DNA from: Paludibacter propionicigenes WB4
GTDB taxonomy: Bacteria; Bacteroidota; Bacteroidia; Bacteroidales; Paludibacteraceae
DNA: 64,000 nucleotides
Assembly (NCBI RefSeq): GCF_000183135.1
Contig: NC_014734.1
Span: forward strand, 1 to 64,000
Reading direction: 5' to 3'
Part shown: positions 16,774 to 25,023 of the stretch, in pieces
How the letters are laid out: each line of letters begins with the position of its first letter
How positions within the stretch are numbered: position 1 is the stretch's first letter
The notes under the pieces: model-generated
Databases searched by the model: none
What the model saw: the letters and a program-made list of their open reading frames with translations, nothing else
What the model was told of the DNA's origin: nothing
Position numbers and translations under genes: made by a program

Positions 16774-17325
16774 ATGAAAACAATAAAACCAATGAATTTT
16801 GATCAGTTATTTAAACAAATAACTCCTGAAGAAATACCCAACAATGTATTTACCTTGGTAGGAAAAGACTTTTATACTATTACAGCAGGCAAGGAAGACC
16901 ATTTTAATTCCATGGTAGGCAGTGGAGGCGGTTTGGGAATGCTTTTCAAGAAACCAACCACTTGGTGTCTTATGCGGGCTGACCGTTATACACTTGAACT
17001 GATATTAAAAGAACAAACTTATACGATGTCTTACTTCCCCGAAGAATACAGAACACAAATGCTCTTCCTTGGAAGTAAGTCCGGCAGAGACAGTGAGAAA
17101 ATGAAAGAAGTTGAATTAACAGGTGTTCAAACTCCTTCGGGAAATATGTCTTTCGTAGAAGCCCGACTAATCCTGGAATGTAGATTGATTCAAATAACGA
17201 CTCCCGATATCGATGATTTTTACTCACAAGAAGCGAAAGACTATATAAGCGAGGCGTACAAAGATGCAAGTGATTATCGTCATTATGTGTTCGGAGAAAT
17301 TACGCATGTTTGGGTAAAGAAATAA
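16774..17325 (+). CDS. Flavin reductase-like (flavoredoxin-type) protein
   Basis: A 183-aa protein of the flavin reductase-like FMN-binding split-barrel family. Typical stretches are TAGKEDHFNSMVGSGGG and KKPTTWCLMRADRYTLELI, with the conserved Asn/Ser/His positions for FMN contacts. It probably binds FMN and transfers electrons from an NAD(P)H- or ferredoxin-linked donor. The start is an ATG with the family-like TIKPMNF beginning. It is divergent from the GNAT/AraC operon. Confidence 0.82.
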   Translation: MKTIKPMNFDQLFKQITPEEIPNNVFTLVGKDFYTITAGKEDHFNSMVGSGGGLGMLFKKPTTWCLMRADRYTLELILKEQTYTMSYFPEEYRTQMLFLGSKSGRDSEKMKEVELTGVQTPSGNMSFVEARLILECRLIQITTPDIDDFYSQEAKDYISEAYKDASDYRHYVFGEITHVWVKK

Positions 17326-17495
17326 GAGTAAACCATAAACCTATAGAAAACGAAGAGAGTGATTAGTCATTCTCTTCGTCATCCTACCTATCGACTTTCG
17401 CTTAGCAGAAGGCTTTGACAATATTCAACTAAAAAAATGAACGGAGAAAATATGTTTATAGAGTAATAATTTTCTTCAGTCGTCTTCATGAGTAT

Positions 17496-18065
17496 ATGGA
17501 ACAAGTTAATCCTGCCGACGGCAACACACATCAATCTATTTTGTCTGCCATTCATGATTATGGTAAACGTCTGCATCAATTTATACGGAGTCGTGTAAGC
17601 ACGGATGAAGATGCTGAGGATATTTTGCAGGATGTTTGGTACCAGTTAAGCACTATCATCGACACCGAACCCATCGACCAAATGAGCGGATGGCTGTACC
17701 GCGTAAGTAAAAACAAAATAATCGACCGAAAGAAAAAACATAAAACCTTGTCGCTGGAAGATTTTGCTTACGAAGATGATGATGGACAGATGGTATTTCC
17801 GGACGTAATTCAGACCGATGTGCAGGAAGCAGAAACTACAATGGATACGGCTTTACTCCGGGAACTCTTTTTTAAGGCGCTGAATGAATTACCCGAAAAA
17901 CAACGTCAGGTATTTGTATTGAATGAAATGGAGGAGATGACCCTTCAGCAAATTGCCGATCAAACGGGTGAGAGTATCAAAACAATTATTTCGAGAAAAA
18001 GATATGCAGTCACCCGATTGAGAGAGCAACTGCAAGATATATATGATGAATTACTAACTAAATAA
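17496..18065 (+). CDS. ECF-type RNA polymerase sigma factor
   Basis: A 189-aa sigma-70 family protein. Region 2 is at about 25-90 (DAEDILQDVWYQLS, GWLYRVSKNKIID) and region 4 at about 125-180 (ALNELPEKQRQVFVLNEMEEMTLQQIADQTGESIKTI). The acidic linker carries a run of D/E residues. The next gene, 10 bases downstream, encodes a small membrane protein that may be its anti-sigma or sensor. No classical anti-sigma domain is seen. The sigma factor may control the ferredoxin and ABC exporter genes behind it. Confidence 0.93.
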   Translation: MEQVNPADGNTHQSILSAIHDYGKRLHQFIRSRVSTDEDAEDILQDVWYQLSTIIDTEPIDQMSGWLYRVSKNKIIDRKKKHKTLSLEDFAYEDDDGQMVFPDVIQTDVQEAETTMDTALLRELFFKALNELPEKQRQVFVLNEMEEMTLQQIADQTGESIKTIISRKRYAVTRLREQLQDIYDELLTK

Positions 18066-18074
18066 GCAACGAAA

Positions 18075-18458
18075 ATGAGAACAGAAATGAATTTTGAACA
18101 TAAACAGAGAACTGGCTTTAGGGGTAAAAGAGCCTTTTTCATCCCGATAATTGTGATAGGGTTCTTTATTTGCAGTGGAGCAGTAATGTTTCTGTGGAAT
18201 GCTGTCCTTCCGGTGGTTATTACCGGTGTACATGCCGTAACATACTGGCAGGCTATGGGTATATTGGTGTTATCCAAAATTCTTTTTGGCGGATTAAAAG
18301 GATTGCATAATCGTGGTCACGAACATCACCGCCGCCATATGGAAAGAGATTTAAGGGAAAAATGGATGCAAATGGATCCTCAGGAAAGAGAAAAAATGAG
18401 AAGTGAATTGAAAAATGAATGGAAACAACGTTTTGGACACACCGTTAAACCTGAATAG
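18075..18458 (+). CDS. Small His-rich membrane protein after the ECF sigma factor
   Basis: A 127-aa protein. Residues 20-42 and 45-65 are hydrophobic (FFIPIIVIGFFICSGAVMFL, VITGVHAVTYWQAMGILVL), then a His/Arg/Glu-rich cytosolic or periplasmic tail (GHEHHRRHMERDLREKW) with a MDPQEREKMR segment. The function is unknown. It could be the sensor or anti-sigma partner, or a metal-responsive element given the His cluster. The gap to the sigma gene is 9 bases and to the ferredoxin gene 7 bases. Confidence 0.75.
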   Translation: MRTEMNFEHKQRTGFRGKRAFFIPIIVIGFFICSGAVMFLWNAVLPVVITGVHAVTYWQAMGILVLSKILFGGLKGLHNRGHEHHRRHMERDLREKWMQMDPQEREKMRSELKNEWKQRFGHTVKPE

Positions 18459-18465
18459 TATTAAT

Positions 18466-18753
18466 ATGCAAAGTCTTAAGCCAAAACTCAACCGAATAGC
18501 TTTAGCCGGGGAAATTCGCATCAATACATCGTCTTGCGATGGTTGCGGTAAGTGTGTGGATATTTGTCCGAATAAAGTTATTTCATTGCGGGATTTATCC
18601 GATGCTGAAATTGCCGGATTACCTTTTAAGGGAAGAGTAAAAGTCTTTTTCAAAGGGAGAAGGAAAGCGTATGTGCAAAATATCAATGCATGTATATCGT
18701 GCAAATTGTGCGAGAAAAATTGTCATGAATCTGCTATTCAGGCTGGAGATTAG
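18466..18753 (+). CDS. Ferredoxin-like protein with two 4Fe-4S sites
   Basis: From ATG 18466 the product is 95 aa; the frame is open from 18415 but the earlier start overlaps the upstream gene. There are two ferredoxin motifs: CDGCGKCVDICP near residues 24-35, and CISCKLCEKNCH near 76-87. About 40 residues separate them, longer than in classic clostridial ferredoxins, with a basic insert (FKGRVKVFFKGRRKA). It may be an electron donor or regulatory Fe-S protein within the sigma/ABC cluster. Confidence 0.85.
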   Translation: MQSLKPKLNRIALAGEIRINTSSCDGCGKCVDICPNKVISLRDLSDAEIAGLPFKGRVKVFFKGRRKAYVQNINACISCKLCEKNCHESAIQAGD

Positions 18754-18786
18754 ATAGAAAACAAAAGGTATTTATTATTTTGATTA

Positions 18787-19731
18787 ATGTATAAAAAAGA
18801 AAGGAATTATGAAGTGAAAACAAACAGCATTGAAGTGAGGAACTTCAGCAAAAAATTCGGAGATTTTACCGCCGTGGACAATATCTCGTTCGATGTGGAA
18901 CAGGGAACTATTTTTGCCTTCCTAGGTCCCAACGGAGCAGGTAAAAGCACAACCATCAACACCCTTTGCACTATACAAGAAAAGACGGAAGGGATGTTGA
19001 AAATCAACGGAAATGATGTTTCCAAACAAAAAGACCTGGTAAGAAACGATATTGGAATTGTTTTTCAGGACTCAACCATGGACGGTAAACTCACGGTGGA
19101 AGAAAACCTGAAATTGCATTGCGATTTTTACAAAGTTCCCAAATCGGAGGTAAAAGAGCGAATTGACTTTGTGCTCGACCTTGTAGATATAAAAAGCAGA
19201 AAAAAATCACCGGTCGACAGTCTTTCAGGCGGTATGAAAAGAAGAGCCGAAATTGCCCGCGGACTGGTGCATTTTCCAAAGGTGCTTTTTCTGGACGAAC
19301 CCACCACCGGATTGGATCCGCAAACACGGGCAAGTGTATGGGATTATATCCACAAGCTACAGAAACAAAAGAACATTACCATTTTTCTGACCACCCACTA
19401 CATGGATGAAGCGGAAATATGCAATCAGGTAGCCATTATCGATGGAGGGAAAATTGTAGCACACGACACGCCTGCCAACCTGAAGAAAAAATATACCAGC
19501 ACTACCATGAAACTGAAAACGAATGATGCCGACAGCCTGAAAACATATATGACGGAACGTTCCATTAAACACAGTGTGGACAAAGATTTGGTGACTATTT
19601 ATGCTACCAGCACTGCGGATGTATTGGACATTACCAACACTTTCAGAGAATCAATTGAAGATATAGAAATTAATAAAGGCACCCTGAACGATGTGTTTAT
19701 TGCCATAACCGGAAAGGAGATAAGAGAATGA
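18787..19731 (+). CDS. ABC transporter ATP-binding protein (DrrA/CcmA type)
   Basis: A 314-aa protein with Walker A GPNGAGKST at about 46-54, ABC signature LSGGMKRRAEIARGL, Walker B KVLFLDEPTTGLDP and a switch His in LTTHYMDEAE. The C-terminal 80 residues match the domain seen in daunorubicin-resistance ATPases, so it probably drives export of a drug-like or lipid substrate. The listed start is ATG 18787; a GTG at 18814 with an AAGGA 8 bases ahead is a possible alternative. It overlaps the permease gene by 4 bases (ATGA). Confidence 0.93.
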   Translation: MYKKERNYEVKTNSIEVRNFSKKFGDFTAVDNISFDVEQGTIFAFLGPNGAGKSTTINTLCTIQEKTEGMLKINGNDVSKQKDLVRNDIGIVFQDSTMDGKLTVEENLKLHCDFYKVPKSEVKERIDFVLDLVDIKSRKKSPVDSLSGGMKRRAEIARGLVHFPKVLFLDEPTTGLDPQTRASVWDYIHKLQKQKNITIFLTTHYMDEAEICNQVAIIDGGKIVAHDTPANLKKKYTSTTMKLKTNDADSLKTYMTERSIKHSVDKDLVTIYATSTADVLDITNTFRESIEDIEINKGTLNDVFIAITGKEIRE

Positions 19732-20555
19732 TACGACCCATTAAAGCAATATTATTGAGAAACCTGCTGAAACTGCAAAGAGACAAGATGAAGTTGTTTA
19801 TGAATCTGTTTATGTCGGGGTTATTTCTGTTTATCTTTTCATTTATAATGAAATCGGCTGCTCCGGGCATGGATCATCCAATGAATTATCTGATTTCAGG
19901 CATTATCATCATGACTGTATTTCAATCGGCCCTGAGCAATTCGATGAACATACTGGAAGACATTACCTCGGGTGTGATGAAGGAAATTCTGGTTGCACCC
20001 ATTACCCGTTGGCAAATTGCTATCGGACACGTACTTTCCGCCACGGTGGTGTCCGTCATACAAGGTTTGATCATTGTTATTATCGGCATGTTTATGGGGC
20101 TTACGCTAAGCTTTTGGTCCGCAATAGCTATGGTTGGACTTATGTTATTAGTTGGGTTGACATTCAGTACACTGGGACTTTACCTGGCTACATTATCGAA
20201 AGAATCGAGTAATTTTCAACTACTAATCGCCATTGTTTCGTTTCCGTTGACTTTTCTTTCGGGGGCTTATATCCCTACCATGGCATTACCAAAGATATTA
20301 TTGCCTTTGGTATACCTGAACCCCTTGACCTATACAACGGCCGCTTTCCGGTTTATCACATTACACTTGGAAGGAACACCGGTGTCAGGATTACTTAAAG
20401 CAGGAGTGGCTTTTGATGTCAATGGATTTATTATTACACCGTTATTGAGTTTCTTGTTTATCGGGGTGCTGTGTGCCGTGTTTTTTGTATTGTGTGTGAA
20501 TCGCTTCAATTCAGCCGATTTCTCTAGGGTAAAGATTTTCAAACATGCTCATTAA
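19728..20555 (+). CDS. ABC-2 type permease
   Basis: A 275-aa membrane protein with about six hydrophobic segments, a standard partner for the ATPase ahead. The mid region EDITSGVMKEILVAPITRW matches the ABC-2 permease signature of drug and polysaccharide exporters. The final helix ends before a short basic tail. The 4-base overlap with the ATPase gene means the two are co-translated. The likely role is efflux across the inner membrane; the substrate is unknown. Confidence 0.92.
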   Translation: MIRPIKAILLRNLLKLQRDKMKLFMNLFMSGLFLFIFSFIMKSAAPGMDHPMNYLISGIIIMTVFQSALSNSMNILEDITSGVMKEILVAPITRWQIAIGHVLSATVVSVIQGLIIVIIGMFMGLTLSFWSAIAMVGLMLLVGLTFSTLGLYLATLSKESSNFQLLIAIVSFPLTFLSGAYIPTMALPKILLPLVYLNPLTYTTAAFRFITLHLEGTPVSGLLKAGVAFDVNGFIITPLLSFLFIGVLCAVFFVLCVNRFNSADFSRVKIFKHAH

Positions 20556-20612
20556 GAGAAGTACAGATTCTTCACTCCGTTCAGAATGACAGATTGTTAG
20601 TGTCTTTATAGA

Positions 20613-20655
20613 GTTTGGGGTAGTTTGGAGGCGAAACCTCCAAACTACCCCAAAC
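20613..20655. repeat. 19-bp perfect hairpin with flanking inverted repeats
   Basis: The arm GTTTGGGGTAGTTTGGAGG pairs perfectly with 20637-20655 over a 5-nt loop. It sits inside a wider inverted repeat (CACTCCGTTCAGAATGAC near 20573 and TTCTGAACGAAGTGAG near 20680). No T run follows. It lies between the convergent ABC permease and thioredoxin genes. Confidence 0.75.
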
Positions 20656-20827
20656 CGCAAATATAACTGTTGATTATTATTCTGAACGAAGTGAGAATTA
20701 AAAACCGGTGTTTGACAAATCTCAAGTCTACTCATTTCCAAAAAGTCTATCGGTCAGCTACGAAAGAGAAAAAGAACCAGATTTCAGATTAATACCTGAG
20801 CTTAGATGAGCAGTTGCTGGCTTTAGG

Positions 20828-21127
20828 CTATTGAATGTTGTGTAAAATGTTCGTTAGCTGAGCTTTGGTATGCACTCCGGCTTGTTTGTATTTTATTTCT
20901 CCGTTTTTGAAAATCATTAAGGTGGGTACACTTTGTATCTGGTATCTGCCTGCGATAGCCTGATTTTTATCCACATCTATTTTTATTACCCTCACACGTT
21001 CACCAAGCTCTTCAGCTACCTGTTTTAAAATGGGTGATTGTGTTTTACACGGTCCACACCACACGGCATGAAAATCGACTATTACCGGGCGATTTTCATT
21101 GATTATTGAATCAAAGTTTCCTGTCAT
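20828..21127 (-). CDS. trxA: Thioredoxin
   Basis: A 99-aa single-domain thioredoxin with the active site WCGPC in FHAVWCGPCKTQ (about 24-28) and the cis-Pro loop SVPTLMIF at about 67-74. It has no signal peptide, so it is cytosolic. It is the last gene of a minus-strand pair; the C_GCAxxG_C_C gene starts 21 bases upstream and the pair is probably co-transcribed. Confidence 0.93.
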   Translation of the reverse strand: MTGNFDSIINENRPVIVDFHAVWCGPCKTQSPILKQVAEELGERVRVIKIDVDKNQAIAGRYQIQSVPTLMIFKNGEIKYKQAGVHTKAQLTNILHNIQ

Positions 21128-21148
21128 ATTATTGGCAATTAAAGATTA

Positions 21149-21613
21149 TTACTGCATTATCTCCCGTCCAACAATCCCGGCAGCCACTGCCACACAGCGC
21201 GTACAAGGGCGTAAGTTATAATATGCCTCGTTTCGCTCAGTCGATTCAGGCTGTTGCGGTTCGCGCTTTGTTTTTAGCAAGTCGGCACAAATATAAGATC
21301 CCATGACTGATTTGAACTCGGCAGCAGTGCGTTGCACAGCTTTATAGTTTGCATCTTTGGCCACTTTATCAGTAGGTTGTGTAAACGGATAATGCAATCC
21401 CAAGACAAAAAACATACCACTCACTGCACCGCATACTTCGCGCAACCGACCCATGCCTCCGCCAAACGAAGTAGCCAATTTGGCAGCTGTTTCGCTGTCA
21501 ATTTGGTATTTATCGGCATACGCCATAAAAACAGCTTGCGAACAGTTATAGCCTTGCTCAAAAAAAGTGATAGCTGCTGAAACGCGGCTTTCTATTTCAG
21601 TTTCTTTTATCAT
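21149..21613 (-). CDS. C_GCAxxG_C_C family protein (putative redox protein)
   Basis: A 154-aa protein with the family's conserved cysteines: EQGYNCSQAVFMAY near residue 22, REVCGAVSGM near 60, and later C residues around 105 and 137-140 (RPCTRC). The motif class C-GCAxxG-C-C is conserved but of unknown precise function, probably redox or metal binding. Its pairing with thioredoxin supports a thiol role. Confidence 0.85.
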   Translation of the reverse strand: MIKETEIESRVSAAITFFEQGYNCSQAVFMAYADKYQIDSETAAKLATSFGGGMGRLREVCGAVSGMFFVLGLHYPFTQPTDKVAKDANYKAVQRTAAEFKSVMGSYICADLLKTKREPQQPESTERNEAYYNLRPCTRCVAVAAGIVGREIMQ

Positions 21614-21621
21614 AAGTAGAT

Positions 21622-22215
21622 TTATTTCTTTTCCAACTCCTCAATTTCGAATATCTCTTTATTGAGTTTCCGAAATTGCTCAGCAATTGAGTATTTAAAA
21701 GTATAATAAATTGAAGTAATATAAACAAGTATAATTAACACAAACATAACAATCGATTCGGTATTAAATATAGGTTTTTGTATAAGCATAAAGAAAATTC
21801 CTATAATGGCGAAAGGCATGATTAAGTAGCGTATTTTCGTTGTTTTGATTTTATATTTTTCAAGTTCCGCAATTTGTTTTTTTATCGACAAAATAGCTCC
21901 TGAAAAATCAATCTTTCGAACCAATAAGAAATATCTGATATTCCAGATGTAATTGATTATAAATAAGGTTAGAAACAAACTTAATCCAATATAAAAACCG
22001 GAAGTCAAACTAAATTTCATATCCATAACTTTTATCAGTAAAATAAGAATTATTGGCGAAAGCACATTAAATCCGGCTTTAATCTTAATCCAGTTGAGAC
22101 GTTTCTCTGGTTTAGACAACAACATTCGTTTTAGAATTTCTTTATTCAACTGCGTATTATCGGTGATTTTTCGGTCATATTGCAACCAAATATTTTGTAG
22201 TTCATCAAGTTCCAT
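21622..22215 (-). CDS. Membrane protein paired with ECF sigma factor (candidate anti-sigma)
   Basis: A 197-aa protein with a cytosolic N-terminus (MELDELQNIWLQYDRKI) and four hydrophobic segments between about 45 and 175. It starts 5 bases after the sigma gene at 22221, so it is translationally linked to it. A short N-terminal cytosolic region starting ELDELQNIW is common in Bacteroidetes proteins encoded beside sigma factors. An anti-sigma role is inferred from position, not from a recognised domain. Confidence 0.7.
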   Translation of the reverse strand: MELDELQNIWLQYDRKITDNTQLNKEILKRMLLSKPEKRLNWIKIKAGFNVLSPIILILLIKVMDMKFSLTSGFYIGLSLFLTLFIINYIWNIRYFLLVRKIDFSGAILSIKKQIAELEKYKIKTTKIRYLIMPFAIIGIFFMLIQKPIFNTESIVMFVLIILVYITSIYYTFKYSIAEQFRKLNKEIFEIEELEKK

Positions 22216-22220
22216 AATAA

Positions 22221-22727
22221 TTAGATTTTAGTAAGGACTAAATTTTTGAGTTGTTCTTTAATACGACCAATTCGCGTAGCTACATTAGTCTTTGAAATAC
22301 CCATGATTTCTGATATTTCGGTATGCGAATTGCCGTCGAGGTAGAGTAAGACAATGGCTTTGTTAATTTCATTCAGTTCTTCAATGCATTGATACAATAC
22401 AGCTGATTCATCTGATTCTTCCTGTTCAATAAGCCATGGTGTAATTTCTTCTTTCCTGAAATCATTTAAGAAGGAAAACAAAGAATCATTTTTCTTATTT
22501 CGCTTATAATTTATTGCTGTATTCAATGCTACCCGATAAATCCAGGTAGAGATTTTAGAATCACCTTTAAATTTCTCAAATGATTTCCAAAGTTCAAGAG
22601 CAATGTCATTAATCAAGTCTTCTCTATCATAAGAAGTGTGTGTGAATGCTCTTGAAATTTTAATGATAATCCCGGTGTTTTCCTCGAAGACACTAAGAAA
22701 TTGGTCGCTAAGTTTATCTTTTGTCAT
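22221..22727 (-). CDS. ECF-type RNA polymerase sigma factor
   Basis: A 168-aa sigma-70 protein. Region 2 shows DREDLINDIALELWKSFEKFKGDSKISTWIYRVALNTAINYKR (given in part: DLINDIALELWKS, STWIYRVALNTA). Region 4 shows EELNEINKAIVLLYLDGNS and HTEISEIMGISKTNVATRIGR. It is followed by its putative membrane partner 5 bases downstream. No -7-like element is certain in the 169-base gap to the YeiH gene. Confidence 0.92.
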   Translation of the reverse strand: MTKDKLSDQFLSVFEENTGIIIKISRAFTHTSYDREDLINDIALELWKSFEKFKGDSKISTWIYRVALNTAINYKRNKKNDSLFSFLNDFRKEEITPWLIEQEESDESAVLYQCIEELNEINKAIVLLYLDGNSHTEISEIMGISKTNVATRIGRIKEQLKNLVLTKI

Positions 22728-22896
22728 TTCCCATAATGTTACTTTTAATTGATTCTTTCTAATTTGTCTGTGTGCACATTTAAATCAATTAGTAACACAT
22801 TACGTCAATAAATCACAGGCAGTATTAATTTTTTCCAAAGATAAAGGCAATTTGCTGATTTATAAAATACGCAATTGAAAAAAGCAATTCGAAATC

Positions 22897-23880
22897 TTAT
22901 TTAGGTTGATATAAAAAATAAATAAATGATAAACTTACAATGGCAATAAACACCCAGAGCGTAACACCCAATACAAGTGGCTTGACACCTACTGATTTCA
23001 AGGTCTTCCTTGACAATCCTGCTCCGATAAAGAAAAGTGTGAGCGTCAGGCTCTGGCGGGCAACCGATACTATACCGTGGGTGACTGCTTTGGGAATATT
23101 CAAATAGGTATTCAGAATCATAGCTACTATGAAAAACAATATAAACCAGGGAATAAAAACTTTGTCGCCTTTCGATTTAAAATAAAACGATGTGAAGATT
23201 GACAATGGAATAATCCACAATGCCCGGGTGAGTTTTACGGTGGTAGCTACTTTCAGTGCTTCTTCGCCATAAGTTGCTCCGGCTCCAACGACCGAACTGG
23301 TATCGTGTATGGCAATGGCAGCCCACAAGCCAAATTGATGCTGAGAAAGATGCATCCAATGCCCCAATACCGGAAAAAGAAACAGCGCAATGGCATTCAG
23401 CACAAAAATAGTTGCCAGTGAAACGGACATTTCGCTCTCGTTGGCTTTCGCAATAGGTCCAACGGCAGCAATAGCACTTCCTCCGCAAATAGCCGTACCT
23501 GAAGCAATCAGGTAGGAGGGGACTTTCCCTATATTAAGCCATTTTCCCAGCATTATGCCTATAAACAGTACGCTTACAACCGAGAACAAGGTAAACAACA
23601 TACCGTCGGAACCAGATTTCACAGAATCGAGCAGGTTCATGCCGAATCCTAATCCCACAACCGATATTTGCAACAGGTATTTTGATGCTTTTTTGTTGAA
23701 TGCCTCAAACGGTGCTCCAACGCTGAGCGAAAATATCAATCCGGCAAACAAGGCAACGGGTGGTGAAACAAAAGGGGTTAAACAACAAATCCCGATAATT
23801 AAAAAACTGATTTTTACTGCTGCATTGCTAAATAATACATGCTTTTCATGTGCATCTTTTTCTGTAATTTCCCTTTTCAT
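22897..23880 (-). CDS. YeiH family putative sulfate/anion exporter (UPF0324)
   Basis: A 327-aa membrane protein with about ten hydrophobic segments, of the YeiH/UPF0324 family (PF03601). The conserved motif AIHDTSSVVGAGATYGEEAL is at about 188-207 and SGTAICGGSAIAAVGPIAKA at about 127-146. The family is annotated as putative sulfate exporter on weak evidence. The LysR gene lies 75 bases upstream in the same direction, and in enterobacteria a LysR regulator (YeiE) is paired with YeiH, which supports the call. It has its own -7 element. Confidence 0.88.
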   Translation of the reverse strand: MKREITEKDAHEKHVLFSNAAVKISFLIIGICCLTPFVSPPVALFAGLIFSLSVGAPFEAFNKKASKYLLQISVVGLGFGMNLLDSVKSGSDGMLFTLFSVVSVLFIGIMLGKWLNIGKVPSYLIASGTAICGGSAIAAVGPIAKANESEMSVSLATIFVLNAIALFLFPVLGHWMHLSQHQFGLWAAIAIHDTSSVVGAGATYGEEALKVATTVKLTRALWIIPLSIFTSFYFKSKGDKVFIPWFILFFIVAMILNTYLNIPKAVTHGIVSVARQSLTLTLFFIGAGLSRKTLKSVGVKPLVLGVTLWVFIAIVSLSFIYFLYQPK

Positions 23881-23903
23881 TTTCCTTTGTTTAATTGACT
23901 CTG

Positions 23904-23911
23904 CAAAGGTA
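23904..23911 (-). promoter_or_regulatory. -7 element for the YeiH gene
   Basis: TACCTTTG on the minus strand, followed by CAG, matches the consensus and lies 23 bases before the ATG at 23880. Confidence 0.6.
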
Positions 23912-23955
23912 CAGGGAATATAAACAGGATTATGATAGTTATTATTTATGTCTGA

Positions 23956-24849
23956 TTACCTGAAGTTATAGTGTCGGGCATATTCGATGAATAATTCCGG
24001 CAATCCTTCCGTTCCTCCATAAAGTTGAATAAAGTGGAAGGTACGATCCAGATTCAGGTCTTTTACATCCACAATTCGTAACTTGTTATTCTCCAGTTCA
24101 TCCAGAATAGAATGGATGGAAAGAAAAGCCATACAGTTGGAATGCAGCAAATAGGACTTTATACTTTCTGTGCTGCCCAGTTGCATTTCGCATTGCAAAT
24201 CGGATAATTTAATGTTATGTGGTTTCAGTGCATGAGCTATTACTTCCAGTGTGCCCGAGCCGGGTTCGCGCAAGAGGAGTGGAGTGGATACCAACTGTTC
24301 TATGGATATCTCCTTTTGAGCCGCTAATGTATGATTGGATGCTACTACCGGAACTATTTCGTCGTGAATAAATTCGGTGTACTTGAACAGTGTATTTTTC
24401 GATTGTCCTTCGATAATTCCGAAATCGATACTGTTATTGTTCAGCGCTTGTTCTATCTGCTCGGTATTGCTGATGGTGAGTGACACCTGAATGTCTTCAT
24501 ATCGTTGGTGGAAATCGGCTAGCAGTGGGGGTAGCACATATTGTGCAATGGTGGTGCTGGCTCCTATGCGTAGTTTTCCTTTGAAGGTTTCTGTAAGGGC
24601 ATTGAGGTCGAACTCCAGACTCCCGTAAAGTCCGAATATCTGGTTGCAGTAGTGAAGTAGCACGCCACCGGCTTTGGTCAGGTGAATTTTATTGCCATTG
24701 CGTTCGAACAGTCGTATTTTATAATAGCTTTCAATTTCCTGAATGTGTTTGGACACGGCTGGCTGCGTGATGCAAAGTTCCTCAGCAGCTTTGGTGAAGT
24801 TGAGTCGCTTAGCAACTGTATAGAATACCTTTAAACGAAAGTCGAACAT
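23956..24849 (-). CDS. LysR-family transcriptional regulator
   Basis: A protein of about 297 aa. The N-terminal winged helix-turn-helix is clear (FYTVAKRLNFTKAAEELCITQPAVSKHIQEIE, quoted in part: RLNFTKAAEELCITQPAVS), followed by the substrate-binding domain to the end. I choose ATG 24849 because a -7 element (24875-24882) lies between it and the upstream in-frame ATG at 24897. It probably controls the YeiH transporter just downstream. Confidence 0.92.
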   Translation of the reverse strand: MFDFRLKVFYTVAKRLNFTKAAEELCITQPAVSKHIQEIESYYKIRLFERNGNKIHLTKAGGVLLHYCNQIFGLYGSLEFDLNALTETFKGKLRIGASTTIAQYVLPPLLADFHQRYEDIQVSLTISNTEQIEQALNNNSIDFGIIEGQSKNTLFKYTEFIHDEIVPVVASNHTLAAQKEISIEQLVSTPLLLREPGSGTLEVIAHALKPHNIKLSDLQCEMQLGSTESIKSYLLHSNCMAFLSIHSILDELENNKLRIVDVKDLNLDRTFHFIQLYGGTEGLPELFIEYARHYNFR

Positions 24850-24874
24850 ATATTCCTGTATTTTCTGTTTGCAA

Positions 24875-24882
24875 CAAAAATA
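24875..24882 (-). promoter_or_regulatory. -7 element for the LysR gene
   Basis: TATTTTTG on the minus strand, 25 bases upstream of ATG 24849. Confidence 0.5.
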
Positions 24883-24946
24883 CGATAAAACTTGCAATAC
24901 CCGAAACAGGAGTCCGATAGATTGTTATTTACTGCCGGTGACTTTT

Positions 24947-24964
24947 GCATTATTGCAATAATGC
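24947..24964. promoter_or_regulatory. 18-bp perfect palindrome upstream of the LysR gene
   Basis: GCATTATTGCAATAATGC is a perfect palindrome about 65 bases upstream of the LysR -7 element. It has the form expected for a LysR operator (T-N11-A with dyad symmetry: TTATTGCAATAA). It may alternatively be the end of the plsY transcript. Confidence 0.4.
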
Positions 24965-25023
24965 TGTATTGTTTTGTTATTCGCTTTTCAGGAAGAGAGA
25001 AGGAAAAAACAACTAATTCGGAT

